Below are positions 27,401 to 33,089 of a stretch of DNA of 64,000 bases, one piece after another. Source of the DNA: Gibbula magus (taxonomy: Eukaryota; Mollusca; Gastropoda; Trochida; Trochidae); contig OW388296.1 in the NCBI GenBank assembly GCA_936450465.1, positions 39,274,023-39,338,022 on the forward strand, read 5' to 3'. A model generated the notes under the pieces. The model saw only the letters and a list, made by a program, of their open reading frames with translations. It was not told the DNA's origin and ran no database searches. How positions within the stretch are numbered: position 1 is the first letter of the stretch; every line of letters starts with the position of its first letter. Made by a program: the position numbers and the translations under genes.

Positions 27401-30400
27401 GTCGTGTGTGTAAAACAATGTTACCAGTGTAGGGAGAATTGTGAAATATTGCCCATATGCATCAGAAGTAAGGATGGAAGAACTGAGTGGAGTAACCTCA
27501 CTGGGAAAGGAATGGGTAAAGTGTGGTAGCGTTGTAAGAGCTAGTCCAATGCAGGGTATTCACTGTCAGTGGCATTCCATTAAGTGGATTTATGCTCCAC
27601 ACGCATGGAAGAATCTATTTTTGCCATTGGAATATGTTGTAATATGTTGTGCAAGTCTAACAAGACTAAGATTTTGTCTATCCTTCTAGTATTTTGATTC
27701 TGGATAAAAGGTTGACAAGTAATGATGGCATGTGTAAAACATGTTTATGATTTGTATATGTGTGTTGGTGTCAATACGTTTATTGATTTCATATTTTTTC
27801 AGGTAATTTTTATTTTGAAATTCTCATACCAAATTTCTATCATATGTCATGCTATGATGTACAAATCCTTCTTCTCCAGATATTGATGAATGCCAGACCC
27901 CCAATATCTGCCACCACAGCTGTGTCAATGTGATTGGTTCATACTTCTGTTCCTGTAACCGTGGTTACCAGCTAGCAGAAGACAAGAGATTGTGTGAAGG
28001 TAATCAAGGTTTTTAATGAATGCAGATAAATTCAATATTGTTTCAGTATAAAAACACCATTTCACACCCCGCCCTATAAAAAAGGATAAATAAAATTTGA
28101 TTTATTAATAATAATAAAACCAATTTTAAAGCTTTTAAAACTTACTCAAAGTTGAATTAGAACTATGATTTCGGCAAATTAAAAAACATTTTGCATCCTG
28201 TCTGAGGAAATAATGTTGGTTAACATGAAATTTACTCATCCCACTCTTCATTTAACAAATATTTAGCTTCCTGTGTCTAAAGAGAAGTTGGAAGGACGTT
28301 TGATGACGACCATATTTGAGAAGGGAACAAATTCCATGAAACAAATTATTCTGACGATTTCAGTTTCTTTCAGAGAAGTTTTTCAAAGGTTTGAGGGACA
28401 ATCTTTCATGAATAACACGACATAATTTTTAAACTGATGATATTTGATTTCAAAGACACCTTAGTTAGTTAGTTAGTGCATTGCATAATTAACTACAAAG
28501 CCACTGGCTCTATTATTTCAAATAATAAATTGACAAACTATCAAGACTTCAATATATGCCATGTTATAACTTTACTTTGAATGATGCATGCATTGTATTT
28601 TTTATTCAGATATCAATGAGTGCACACAGTTCGGGGGTCGTGGGGGACGGGGAGGTATCAGAGGGGGTGTATGCGGCGGGCGCTGTGTGAACCTTCAGGG
28701 CTCTTACCGCTGTGAGTGCCCCAAGGGCTGGAGACTCAAGTCTGATGGTCGGTCCTGTGAGGGTATGTACATTGCACGTTTCATGATCGTGTACTGACAT
28801 GGCACTGTTCTTTTACCAGAAAGAAATTAGCCCCCAAGTGACAGACAGTTCTGAAAACGGCTATACTGGTGTGTGTTACAGATGTGGACGAGTGTAATAG
28901 TGGCGTGGCCAGCTGTCGCAAACGGGACGAGTTCTGTGTGAATGTACGTGGTGGCTTCAAGTGTCCCCTGGTCAGATGTCCCGATGGTTTTGTTAAGATT
29001 CCATCCGGAGGTCGACAGAACAGGTGGGTAGTCCATATTCAGGTAACAGTGAGTTCCTTGCTGTGTGGTGCATGCTTTGTTGTTGTGGAGAACAGTCACT
29101 GTGGGGAGTATGTGATGCATAGCAAAGGCAAATAATACACTAACCATCATCGGACCTAGGTTATGCTGGGACAGGCTTTTCCTTTGCTAAATAGAAATTC
29201 ATTAGATGATGCATAGGATAAGCAGGACTTCTACATTTGCGTGGACAAGTTAGACTGAAGAGTAGAGGAAGTCAGACAGACAACTTACTGAGGTATCAAG
29301 GCTTTCATTTCAACATCACATATGGTGAGATAAAGTTTTTGCAGCATTGTGATTGGGGATTTTTCTGGATTTGCTTTCATGTGTCATATACTGTCATCTT
29401 TAAATCTCGATATAACCATGGTTCTGCTTTTGTGTCATCTTTTTTGGAGATATTAAATGGTTCAGATGCTACCATGGTTCAACTGTTCATATTTTGATTT
29501 CTGAGATTTGTTAGAGTTTGTGATGACTCCATGTTGCAGTTTCCGGTGTAAGAAGAAGCGTGAGGACTGCAAGCGCTGTCAGGAAGGGCTGCTATCTCTC
29601 TCCTACAACTTCCTCACATTCCCCACCAATGTCATCATTCCCGCCGCGCTCTTCTCAATGACGGGTGCAAATGACGAGGACAAATTTTATTCCTGGGAGC
29701 TGACGGTGCTGTCCGCAGATCCGCGCAGTGCAGGTGTTGTGCGGGCAGGACGCGACTACTTCTCCTTGGAGGAGAGTTCCAACCAGGCTGTCGTCAGTCT
29801 CATCAAGCGCATCCAGGGGCCTCAAGACGTCATCCTCCAACTCCGCATGACCATCAACAATCTGGAGGGCTTTGAGGGATATGCAGAGTCTCGCCTCTAC
29901 CTATTCATTACTGACGATAATGTTGCTTAGTAATACAGAATCCAACCAATGCCTAACCAGAACATATTTTATATACTCTGTGTATATGTTGAAATCAATA
30001 AAACAGAACAGTGATGTTATTCTGGTAAAATTGTTTTAACTATAAGTTGTTGCTAGCTTCAGAATTAAATTAGCTACGATATGTTCTTTGATCCAGATAT
30101 GGCAGCTAATGGTGTTAGACATTCCAGGCCGCTACTCACAAGTCTGTATACTTCATCACATGCCTTCTCAATAACAATTTCTTTTCATGATGGATGCTCC
30201 TGAGAGTATTCATTAGCATAAAAATCAGGTTGTAACTAATTTTTACCCAGAAATAAAAAATATAATAATACAAAAAAACTAAAATGTTTTCTCGTATGTG
30301 TGACCACCCAGTACTGAGCCCAAATTCCGGACGGTTGCTATGTCTACTAAGGACTGTAACTCTTATCTCACCACTTATAAATCTTATAGAAATGTTATTT

Positions 30401-31834
30401 TATATTTTTGTTCATAGAGGTGAATGTTACAGGTCGCAAGGTTTTAACTTCATTTTCCTCTCCCACGTGTGTGTTTCCACACACACATTATATATGAAAA
30501 TCAATATACTAAATACTTGGGTTTAGGCCAGATTTGACCAAGTTTTGAAGATTTTTATTTATAGCACCGTCATGTGACATCAAGATGGTCACATCCATGA
30601 CTTGGAAAAAGAAAAAATATATACAGGGTGGTCACCTAATTTGTATATATTGTCCATTTCTGTGTAAAAATATAGTTACAACTTGTCATAAAGTAAAGTA
30701 CCTTTTTATGCTAATGAGTACCCCAAGGTGGATTTTCTTCAAAGAATCGTCAACCTCTGTAGGTTGGTTCATATGTATGCAAACAAACTGTCATTTTAAG
30801 ATAAATTATGTGAATAAACTATGGTGATCTTATGCTCTATTTTTTTTTATGAGTAATCATTAAGACGGATTGCTTTTGTTTGCATCTTGCTCATACATTA
30901 ACACTACTGGAAACTGTGGACATTAACTGCATGGTTCCCCTCACTGTGTGCATGTCATGGAGACCCTGCTCGTTGGTGTAATGGGCTCAGCCAACTGTTA
31001 TGCTTTGATTTTGGCAATTTAACAATAATCTGATTGAAATTTGCATATAAATGGTAAAAGCAAAATAATCGGCATCTATTTCAAGACTTTGTGGAGTTTG
31101 ACATTGCCATGCTCATATTTGAGGGTTAATTAAGACCAAGTGAACAACCTTCATTCTCCATGTAATGAGAACGGTATTCTGAGCTTCTAATGCGAATTGA
31201 AAATTTGTCAGCTAAAGTAAGTGTACTGACAGTTTGGGTAGGAGTGAGCTGATTGCTGACGATGGGGGTGTGGTATGTGGTCGATCCTGTCCTCCGACAG
31301 ACGTTAGCTGCCACTACAACAAAACCAAGACGATCTCATGGCAGTTTTTGGCCCTGCCTGCAGAGGTGCTCCAGAAACCTCTCACCCTGCTGAACATCCG
31401 CACCATCGGCTACTCCATCTACCCCAACCTCGACCTCCAGATCATCGACGGCAACAAGGACGGACTCTTTACCACTGTTGTCAAGGGAGACCAGGGTGAG
31501 TGGTGGTTCTCAAAACTAACGACCAGATTGAATCTTCTAGATCAAGTATTCAGATTTTGTCCTATGAGCACTATCCAGACCTTATTTCTAGTTCGATACA
31601 TCCCAGAGCACGACATATTGTCTTCTCACCGTTCTGGTTAAATTCAATACTCTTTGTGAATGATGCCAACTTTCTGTCTGTGTTTCAGCGTTCCTGAAGC
31701 TGCTGAAGCCACTGTCAGGTCCGTCTGAGCACCTGGTGACCATGAAACTGGAGAACAGGGACTTCTCACGCACACAGGTCATCTCCAGACACATCACACA
31801 TGCCAAGATCTATGTCACAGACTTTTCCCAGTAG
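335..31834 (+). CDS. FBLN1: Fibulin-1-like extracellular matrix glycoprotein (3' part of gene, C- and D-type ends)
   Basis: Fibulins are secreted, calcium-binding matrix glycoproteins of basement membranes and elastic fibres. The span contains 11 EGF-like exons: 335-454, 669-863, 1025-1156, 8655-8795, 10264-10452, 25178-25315, 26481-26606, 26913-27038, 27880-27999, 28610-28762 and 28882-29023. Two alternative 3' ends follow, at 29540-29930 or at 31233-31495 plus 31689-31834. All EGF exons start in phase 1, and all but the last leave in phase 1, so they are skippable modules; the last leaves in phase 2. Most start with D-(I/V/T)-(D/N)-E-C, the calcium-binding EGF signature. The pair of ends matches the split into fibulin-1C and -1D known from vertebrates and nematodes. 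The N-terminal exons (signal peptide, anaphylatoxin modules) are outside the window. Orthology to fibulin-1 rather than fibulin-2 is inferred from the two ends. Confidence 0.9.
669..863 (+). CDS. FBLN1: Fibulin exon: long calcium-binding EGF module
   Basis: Acceptor GTCCAG|AC, donor GAAG|GTGAG, phase 1-1, 195 nt. The translation starts DIDECALGYAKCGQLEEC and continues with CPPGYVKNSITGKCEQK and CRPGFGLNKLSGRC. It is therefore longer than a canonical EGF and carries extra cysteines, as fibulin modules often do. Confidence 0.9.
1025..1156 (+). CDS. FBLN1: Fibulin exon: calcium-binding EGF module
   Basis: Acceptor GCAAG|AC, donor CAAG|GTCCT, phase 1-1, 132 nt. It encodes DIDECTVYRHSCFGAQQICV followed by NLNGSYKCDC and a closing HCQG. 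The asparagine and aromatic residues of the hydroxylation/calcium consensus (C-x-N-x4-Y/F) are present. Confidence 0.9.
1261..1430. mobile_element. Short pogo/Tc1-like MITE
   Basis: About 170 bp is flanked by TA on both sides (1259-1260 and 1431-1432). The left end reads CAGTCTTAGTCAGACC then TCGTTTAACCGGA. The right end, reverse-complemented, reads CAGTCAGACCCTGTTTATCC then GCACAG. The inverted ends align apart from about five extra bases on the left. CAGTMRACCCTCGTTTATCCG-like ends with TA duplications are typical of pogo-type elements. There is no coding capacity. Confidence 0.65.
1431..8240. repeat. 6.8-kb minisatellite, 71-78-bp unit, about 90 copies
   Basis: The array is head-to-tail, with a base unit of 74 bp. 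Each unit contains CTCATCAGTGAAGCGGTCAT, CCAGGTTGAGACATTATAAT and CAGACCTGATGGTCATCAT. A CTAT insertion makes 78-bp units and loss of AAT makes 71-bp units. In the first kilobase the order 74-74-78 recurs about every 226 bp (CTATACATTTCAT at about 1579, 1804 and 2030). Between about 6850 and 7700 a 513-bp block is repeated. CCACTGGTTGAG variants occur only at about 6847-7660. The array starts at the TA flanking the upstream MITE and lies wholly in a fibulin intron. Small ORFs on the - strand are by-products of the period. Confidence 0.97.
8241..8654. other. Intron remainder after minisatellite; possible SINE tail
   Basis: Unique-looking sequence. Around 8440-8520 a segment ends in AAAACTCACTCATTCACCC. 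A similar tail (AAAAACTCATTCAATAAC) recurs near 33905, so a short dispersed repeat is likely. No exon is seen before the polypyrimidine tract and acceptor at 8654. Confidence 0.4.
8655..8795 (+). CDS. FBLN1: Fibulin exon: calcium-binding EGF module
   Basis: Acceptor CATTCAG|AC, donor GTTG|GTGGG, phase 1-1, 141 nt. It encodes DINECAIGAYACQSGERCEN, then KVGSYICRR and CGTGYTLDTESQRCVG. This is the classic cbEGF layout with the asparagine variant of the DxNE start. It is the first exon after the minisatellite, so the repeat-filled intron is about 7.5 kb. Confidence 0.9.
8796..10263. other. Fibulin intron, no gene
   Basis: Low-complexity and AT-rich intron. A GTCTGTCTGTCTGTCC run near 9590 follows CCTGATGGGCTTATGGCATG, a context typical of dispersed repeats. 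A 103-codon open frame at 9054-9365 has no homology I recognise and no splice context. Confidence 0.5.
10264..10452 (+). CDS. FBLN1: Fibulin exon: long calcium-binding EGF module
   Basis: Acceptor TTTCAG|AT, donor GTAG|GTGAG, phase 1-1, 189 nt. It encodes DTNECSLGIHNCGNGYQCQN, then TNGSFRCIPDQC and CQRVSCRRGFRPSHNGVCVG. The extended form with extra cysteines resembles the 669-863 exon. Its donor lies at the edge of a tandem repeat that copies the donor sequence. Confidence 0.9.
10453..10640. repeat. 38-bp minisatellite starting at the splice donor
   Basis: CAATGACATCAGTGAG starts at 10464, 10502, 10540, 10578 and 10614, giving a period of 38 bp (last 36). Each unit carries GTGAGTTGG or a one-base variant of it, a copy of the true donor GTGAGTTGG at 10453, and TACAGGCTGTGTGGGCC. 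The array follows the 10264-10452 exon directly. Confidence 0.9.
10727..10810. repeat. Short imperfect inverted repeat next to piggyBac insertion
   Basis: GGGCATTATTTAAA (10727-10740) is matched in inverse by TTTAAATAATGCCC (10797-10810). A weaker match continues inward (TGTGCCC against GGGCATA). It could be a tiny foldback element. The piggyBac target TTAA lies 45 bp downstream. Confidence 0.55.
11216..12215 (+). repeat. Left subterminal repeats of piggyBac element (five copies)
   Basis: Diverged copies of one motif start at about 11216, 11370, 11750, 11950 and 12125. The core is TATATGGAATTGAAGACAAT, then TCTTTACAATGATGTAAAAA and TTATTAGAATACGACTTATG. Between copies 2 and 3 (11470-11690) lies GC-rich sequence with three copies of CCTCGAGA. 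Confidence 0.75.
12305..12310 (-). terminator. Poly(A) signal for piggyBac transposase
   Basis: TTTATT on the + strand is AATAAA on the transposase strand, about 155 bp downstream of its stop codon. Confidence 0.5.
12466..14499 (-). CDS. piggyBac transposase, 677 aa
   Basis: DDE transposase that cuts and pastes the surrounding element into TTAA sites in the nucleus. An acidic, low-complexity N-terminus (residues 25-110) precedes the DDE_Tnp_1_7 core (about 150-520). The three catalytic aspartates of the family are present: D298 in SVDEGMVPWKG, D377 in HIFMDNYYSS, and D484 in YMGGVDRADQM. The C-terminus carries a cysteine-rich zinc-binding domain (C597, C600, C633, C636, C641, C645, H650) preceded by a basic, NLS-like stretch. 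The frame has no stop or frameshift. The first ATG is used; TTTACAG|G just upstream could be the acceptor of a 5'UTR intron. It might be a domesticated gene, but the TTAA-flanked ends argue for a transposon. Confidence 0.95.
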   Translation of the reverse strand: MLRGRGRKALRRPRTLHTRTRSFEAVSSDDDFINEIHADEASDMESTDSDGSSGLDSDDAYDRDTVIDSEHGDTDALSDIETEIARKILAAGNSTKEDFSGFEEEFAEIPQYNHDNSQTFDEWVDGPRPRVNLPFTGQTGLRQFIELPENPEPIDFFNLFIHNDDYEDMATETNRYFKQAMEDKILRPRSRMQQWQDTNAEEMKVFVAMTIAMSLVVQRNFADYWSTSDVTSTPFFAKCMPRDRFWLLITYLHLADNRRMPGRNTPCFSPINKLGHLYNRIVHRFSRVYKPHQNISVDEGMVPWKGNLSFKVYLPDKPKKYGIKAFMLCDSHNGYVCKFKLYTGKTNEPVSEGGKTYDVVMDLVNDYVGQGHHIFMDNYYSSTNLYINLWERGIGATGTLRANRKGLLDSVKKPKKKAKQGDMTVSHNHGLLVLRYEDRKSVLLMSTVEDTQLEQTGKKNRATGEPVLKPRIVTTYNKYMGGVDRADQMLSYTPFRVKTLKWWKRVWFHVLNVAMLNSYIVYKEYSKDKPLKTSREYRKALAQHIVTFADKEQVPSLCRRPRGRPSTSDESVTRLHGRHFPTKIEPVGRKKNVTRMCVVCSKAKRAVLAKQIEEGNGPARKKKRVGRESSYECTDCNVSLCAAPCFKLYHTATDYSRAYITATEKERNEEGNEEEEN
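14520..15840. other. piggyBac interior 5' of transposase, non-coding
   Basis: GC-rich sequence at 14640-15060 contains short hairpins, for example CATGGGAG and CTCCCATG at 14872-14891. AT-rich sequence follows. It probably contains the transposase promoter. Open frames on both strands here are short and show no recognisable domain. Confidence 0.45.
15845..16475 (+). repeat. Right subterminal repeats of piggyBac element (four copies)
   Basis: Copies lie at about 15845, 15961, 16160 and 16350. The best-conserved pair share GCGCATTATACATGGAATTG, AAGACAATGTTTTTCTCTTT, ACAATGATGTAAAAATTATA and AAATCGGACTTGCGGTTCA. They have the same orientation as the left-side copies, so the element is flanked by direct rather than inverted subterminal repeats. 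Confidence 0.75.
16527..16610. repeat. 42-bp direct repeat, two copies
   Basis: GCTATCTGCCCATGTGGCG starts at 16527 and again at 16569, each followed by GATGCGAGACAGATAAGC. It lies about 400 bp inside the right end of the piggyBac element. Confidence 0.85.
17016..19540. other. Fibulin intron, mostly unannotated
   Basis: AT-rich intron with no exon-like sequence apart from the SINE-like segment listed separately. A trinucleotide-rich patch (GTCGTCGTCGCCGCCACCGC) lies just beyond, near 19565-19595. Confidence 0.5.
17268..17400 (+). mobile_element. tRNA-derived SINE-like segment
   Basis: TGTAATGGTATGATCGC (A-box-like, about 17280) is followed about 45 bp later by GGTTCGAGAC (B-box-like, about 17331), the spacing of an internal Pol III promoter. 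The segment does not fold as a canonical tRNA, so a SINE head is more likely than a tRNA gene. Confidence 0.45.
20048..20781. mobile_element. TIR-flanked non-autonomous element with 171-bp internal tandem repeat
   Basis: TATCCCACCGGT (20048-20059) is perfectly inverted by ACCGGTGGGATA (20770-20781). Just inside the left end lie GTCCGTCCGTCTGTCC repeats. Four copies of a TTTCCGGAGCA-containing unit follow, with TCCGG at 20141, 20312 and 20483 and a diverged copy at 20653. The period is 170-171 bp. No coding capacity is seen. Confidence 0.7.
20990..21543 (+). pseudogene. Endonuclease domain fragment of I-type LINE
   Basis: Readable pieces include VITIQETYFGPRSNFNIPGY (QET motif, residue E of the active site), then YLGDFNSHHLNWG (GDFN motif), and GWQVYDDLWGSENFPILTTL at the end of the domain. 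Frameshifts and stops lie between them. It ends at the TTAA where the MITE inserted. Confidence 0.75.
21548..22034 (-). mobile_element. TTAA-flanked MITE (copy 1) inside I-type LINE
   Basis: 487 bp are flanked by TTAA at 21544-21547 and 22035-22038. The ends are AGATACATCCATTGTGTT and, inverted, AGGTGCATCCATTGTGTTT. The body is the reverse complement of the copy at 51435-52709. The LINE frame resumes right after it, so it is a clean insertion. Confidence 0.85.
22039..23640 (+). pseudogene. Reverse transcriptase of I-type LINE, broken
   Basis: RT motifs can be followed in order: NNRKKGTAQGLDLTSYQII, SYRPISLTSNLCKVMES, FLDFSKAFDMVCHNDLI, NGTPQGIIISPTLFSIMVDD and SKFADDGALWARCK. The FADD catalytic box survives. 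A TGA replaces the expected tryptophan at about 22803, a stop interrupts after VGVENQKS, and further frameshifts follow. It cannot give one protein. Confidence 0.8.
23651..24718 (+). CDS. Open frame with intact RNase H domain, from I-type LINE
   Basis: 355 codons. Residues 1-100 match the C-terminal part of an RT. Residues 158-288 are an RNase H domain, which degrades RNA in RNA-DNA hybrids. All expected catalytic positions are visible: D164 (IYTDGSR), E202 (MAELMAIAIA), D226 (LILSDSLSALEAL), H271 (WVPAHVGIVGNEKADKAA) and D281. The frame is uninterrupted although the RT upstream is broken. It is probably the surviving 3' part of one long ORF, not a separate gene. Confidence 0.8.
   Translation: MYNTLKPTLINPLNSIQYQALKLATRTQQGTSLEALQALTGEIPLEMRGDQLTINFWAGTSEDPLIRVLLISNTFKFHTALFNKYPLRAPISHRIQSLNSQAKMSHIQLPTKNTVHHPIPPLPAPKINLHLSKITSKKNPKLTQATALHYIQEHWSNWCHIYTDGSRDPEARTTDVDIHFHHPQPSSCSNRLPNDQSVYMAELMAIAIAFSHQNLKIQDTILILSDSLSALEALKNTSTKNRPGLISKILHTIQSLNNQGKAVKLLWVPAHVGIVGNEKADKAAKEGFKLQNSLPIYHSKQEAKSLSKSYVKHAWHQQYANSTKAYHTKQILSKPLSKQKIYSKNKNIDRAIIKL
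24719..25060 (+). pseudogene. C-terminal zinc-knuckle region and 3' end of I-type LINE
   Basis: After a TAA, the same element continues with SCPHCPQAETIHHILTECPQ-like coding, the CCHC motif that ends many non-LTR ORF2 proteins. C-rich and AT-rich non-coding sequence follows, up to about 25060. Confidence 0.6.
25178..25315 (+). CDS. FBLN1: Fibulin exon: calcium-binding EGF module
   Basis: Acceptor TTCACAG|AT, donor GTTG|GTGAG, phase 1-1, 138 nt. It encodes DINECKDYKNVCGNFQRCRN, then TRGSYKCHSTLNC and PTGFQPADNGRCVG. The intron before it is 14.7 kb and holds the piggyBac, the TIR-repeat element and the I-type LINE. Confidence 0.9.
25316..26480. other. Fibulin intron; paired CRE-like sites near its start
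   Basis: Two perfect TGACGTCA palindromes lie at 25384-25391 and 25406-25413. The rest is AT-rich with no exon-like sequence. A TATATATATATA run lies near 26210. Confidence 0.5.
26481..26606 (+). CDS. FBLN1: Fibulin exon: calcium-binding EGF module
   Basis: Acceptor TTGACAG|AT, donor GAAG|GTATC, phase 1-1, 126 nt. It encodes DIDECEVGSHRCGSDHQCVN, then RQGSYFCQCQRGYRTTSTNQ and CEG. A standard six-cysteine cbEGF module. Confidence 0.92.
26913..27038 (+). CDS. FBLN1: Fibulin exon: calcium-binding EGF module
   Basis: Acceptor CTGCAG|AT, donor TCAG|GTCAG, phase 1-1, 126 nt. It encodes DVDECAYGAAICPSSSRCTN, then TPGSYTCTCKEGLQDAGQGS and CSG. A standard cbEGF. Confidence 0.92.
27039..27879. other. 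Fibulin intron, nothing recognised
   Basis: No exon-like, RNA or repeat feature is recognised. It ends with a pyrimidine-rich acceptor (CTTCTTCTCCAG). Confidence 0.5.
27880..27999 (+). CDS. FBLN1: Fibulin exon: calcium-binding EGF module
   Basis: Acceptor TCTCCAG|AT, donor GAAG|GTAAT, phase 1-1, 120 nt. It encodes DIDECQTPNICHHSCVNVIG then SYFCSCNRGYQLAEDKRLCEG. Its compact cysteine spacing resembles the later EGF modules of vertebrate fibulin-1. Confidence 0.92.
28000..28609. other. Fibulin intron, nothing recognised
   Basis: AT-rich intron with a short TTAG repeat near 28460. No other feature is seen. Confidence 0.5.
28610..28762 (+). CDS. FBLN1: Fibulin exon: cbEGF with glycine/arginine insertion
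   Basis: Acceptor TATTCAG|AT, donor GAGG|GTATG, phase 1-1, 153 nt. It encodes DINECTQF, then the insertion GGRGGRGGIRGGVCGGR, then CVNLQGSYRCECPKGWRLKS and CEG. The first-to-second cysteine loop is about ten residues longer than in neighbouring modules. The insertion is coded by a G-rich imperfect repeat (GGGGGTCGTGGGGGACGGGG). Confidence 0.9.
28882..29023 (+). CDS. FBLN1: Last EGF-like fibulin exon, phase 1-2 adaptor
   Basis: Acceptor GTTACAG|AT, donor AACAG|GTGGG, 142 nt. It encodes DVDECNSGVASCRKRDEFCV, then NVRGGFKCPLVRCPDGFVKI and PSGGRQN. It enters in phase 1 but leaves in phase 2. Both alternative 3' ends (29540 and 31233) start in the matching phase, each supplying a T to complete a serine codon. 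It is therefore the common donor exon for both isoforms. Confidence 0.92.
29024..29539. other. Intron before C-type terminal exon
   Basis: No other feature is recognised. Its acceptor is CATGTTGCAG at 29539. Confidence 0.5.
29540..29930 (+). CDS. FBLN1: Fibulin C-terminal module, C-type terminal exon with stop
   Basis: Begins in phase 2 after GTTGCAG and encodes about 130 residues to TAG at 29928-29930. Key strings are SFRCKKKREDCKRC, then LLSLSYNFLTFPTNVIIPAA and LFSM, ending LYLFITDDNVA. The SYNFLTFPTNV segment lines up with the matching part of the vertebrate fibulin-1C end (Y-H-L-S-F-P-T-N). The fibulin-type C-terminal domain mediates matrix assembly and partner binding. It ends with its own poly(A) signal. 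Confidence 0.9.
29997..30002 (+). terminator. FBLN1: Poly(A) signal of C-type fibulin transcript
   Basis: AATAAA lies 67 bp after the C-type stop codon. It would end the short isoform before the D-type exons. Confidence 0.75.
30003..31232. other. Segment between the two alternative 3' ends
   Basis: AT-rich, with no coding or repeat feature recognised. Its acceptor at 31232 (GTGTACTGACAG) has a poor pyrimidine tract, which would fit a regulated, weak D-type splice. Confidence 0.5.
31233..31495 (+). CDS. FBLN1: Fibulin C-terminal module, D-type exon 1
   Basis: Starts in phase 2 and encodes SLGRSELIADDGGVVCGR, then SCPPTDVSCHYNKTKTISW, QFLALPAEVLQKPLTLLNIR and IIDGNKDGLFTTVVKGDQ. It leaves in phase 1 at CAGG|GTGAG. 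The C-x-P-x-D-V-x-C and K/H-T-I-S elements align with the vertebrate fibulin-1D end. The acceptor was chosen because it is the only nearby AG that keeps the frame from 29023. Confidence 0.85.
31689..31834 (+). CDS. FBLN1: Fibulin C-terminal module, D-type terminal exon with stop
   Basis: Acceptor TGTTTCAG|CG, phase 1. It encodes AFLKLLKPLSGPSEHLVTMK, then LENRDFSRTQVISRHITHAK and IYVTDFSQ, ending at TAG 31832-31834. The final I-x-V-x-(E/D)-(Y/F) pattern matches the end of vertebrate fibulin-1D. Confidence 0.88.
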
Positions 31835-32547
31835 CGTTTCACTGGTGAAACTTCAATTATTTATTATTTATTTCTCAGCATGGTTGTGGGAGTTAAACCA
31901 AAATCTGTGTCTGCATCCTCCTTGAATGAGAAATACCGTGCACATCAGCAGTGAAGAGTTATTCTGGTTGGATTCAGGGTAACCACATATACCTTTCTTG
32001 GCTGTAGTATGAACACAGACAAAAGTAAGCACCTACAAGTTTTGAAGAAAAAAAGTGCTCAAATCAAAGATGATAAATACCTTTAAAAGCAGACAACAAT
32101 CTAGTATTGATCATATCAAAAGTGTTGTAGACATGTTCCAGTAATGTGAGACAGAGCGAGCACTATTCCCAATAATTTGTATGTTTATGGTTACATCATC
32201 CACATAAATTAGTCATTTGTTCTACAGACTCATCAGGCTTTCCATGATTTGTGTTATGTGCAGTTTTCATTGAAAACCAATGAATGATGGATGAAATCTT
32301 GCTCTTTTTAGATCTTCTGATACAAGCACCTGTTCATTGTGTCATTCATTTTGTTACACGACAACTCACACTTCAGTGACTCATCAGTGATTGCCTTCAT
32401 TCTTATATATATGGTTTTAGTTACATAATGGATGAATATCTACCAAATTTTAACTGTTGAAATCTACTTGCCAGTGTCAAACTTTTCCTCCTATTTGCAA
32501 CTTCTGCATTTGACCACTGAAATATTTCTTGCCCATATTCTATTGTA

Positions 32548-32562
32548 AATAAACTGAATAAA
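32548..32562 (+). terminator. FBLN1: Paired poly(A) signals of D-type fibulin transcript
   Basis: AATAAA occurs at 32548-32553 and 32557-32562, about 715 bp after the D-type stop. The 3'UTR between (31835-32547) shows no other feature. The transcript would end about 300 bp short of the convergent HSD17B10 gene. Confidence 0.6.
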
Positions 32563-32875
32563 TAGTTGTTGTTTCTCCCTTGTTGCTTCAACTCTCTTGC
32601 TGGAAAGAAGTCATAACTACAAAAAAGATCACACTCCAACTCTTAATCAGGTTTTGTCTATTTTAATATTTAGTCTGATCATAATGTTGTCACATTCATA
32701 CCCGATTTATACTTGAAAGTTAGGTTTGTGATTGGTTTGTTAGGTCCAGACTAGCGATATCACCTGCTGACAACAGTTCCTACAGTTATACATCCAGAAT
32801 GAAGTCAATCATTGCTGGCTCACACTCACTCTCCTCTATATATTTGAATGTAGTTCACACGGTCCAGGCACACAG

Positions 32876-32881
32876 TTTATT
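32876..32881 (-). terminator. HSD17B10: Poly(A) signal of HSD17B10-like gene
   Basis: TTTATT on the + strand is AATAAA on the gene's strand, only 18 bp past its TGA, implying a very short 3'UTR. Confidence 0.55.
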
Positions 32882-32898
32882 AACAGTGTCTATTCAGT

Positions 32899-33089
32899 TC
32901 AGGGCATCATGCGTAGGGCCCCATCTAGGCGTATGACCTCGCCGTTGAGGAGAGGGTTCTCAATGATGCACTGCACCATGTGAGCGTACTCGTCGGGGTT
33001 CCCGAGCCTGCTGGGGTTGGGGATGGTACTGGCCAGGTAGCTGCGCACCTTCTCCGGGAGGCTGGCCAGCAGCGGCGTATCAAACAAAC
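32899..33089 (-). CDS. HSD17B10: HSD17B10-like terminal exon
   Basis: Acceptor on the - strand is TGTGTGCAG|GT. It encodes [20 protein letters not shown], then [20 protein letters not shown] and [19 protein letters not shown], ending in TGA. This is the substrate-loop and C-terminal dimer region, closely matching the known HSD17B10 end (GEVIRLDGA). Confidence 0.95.
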
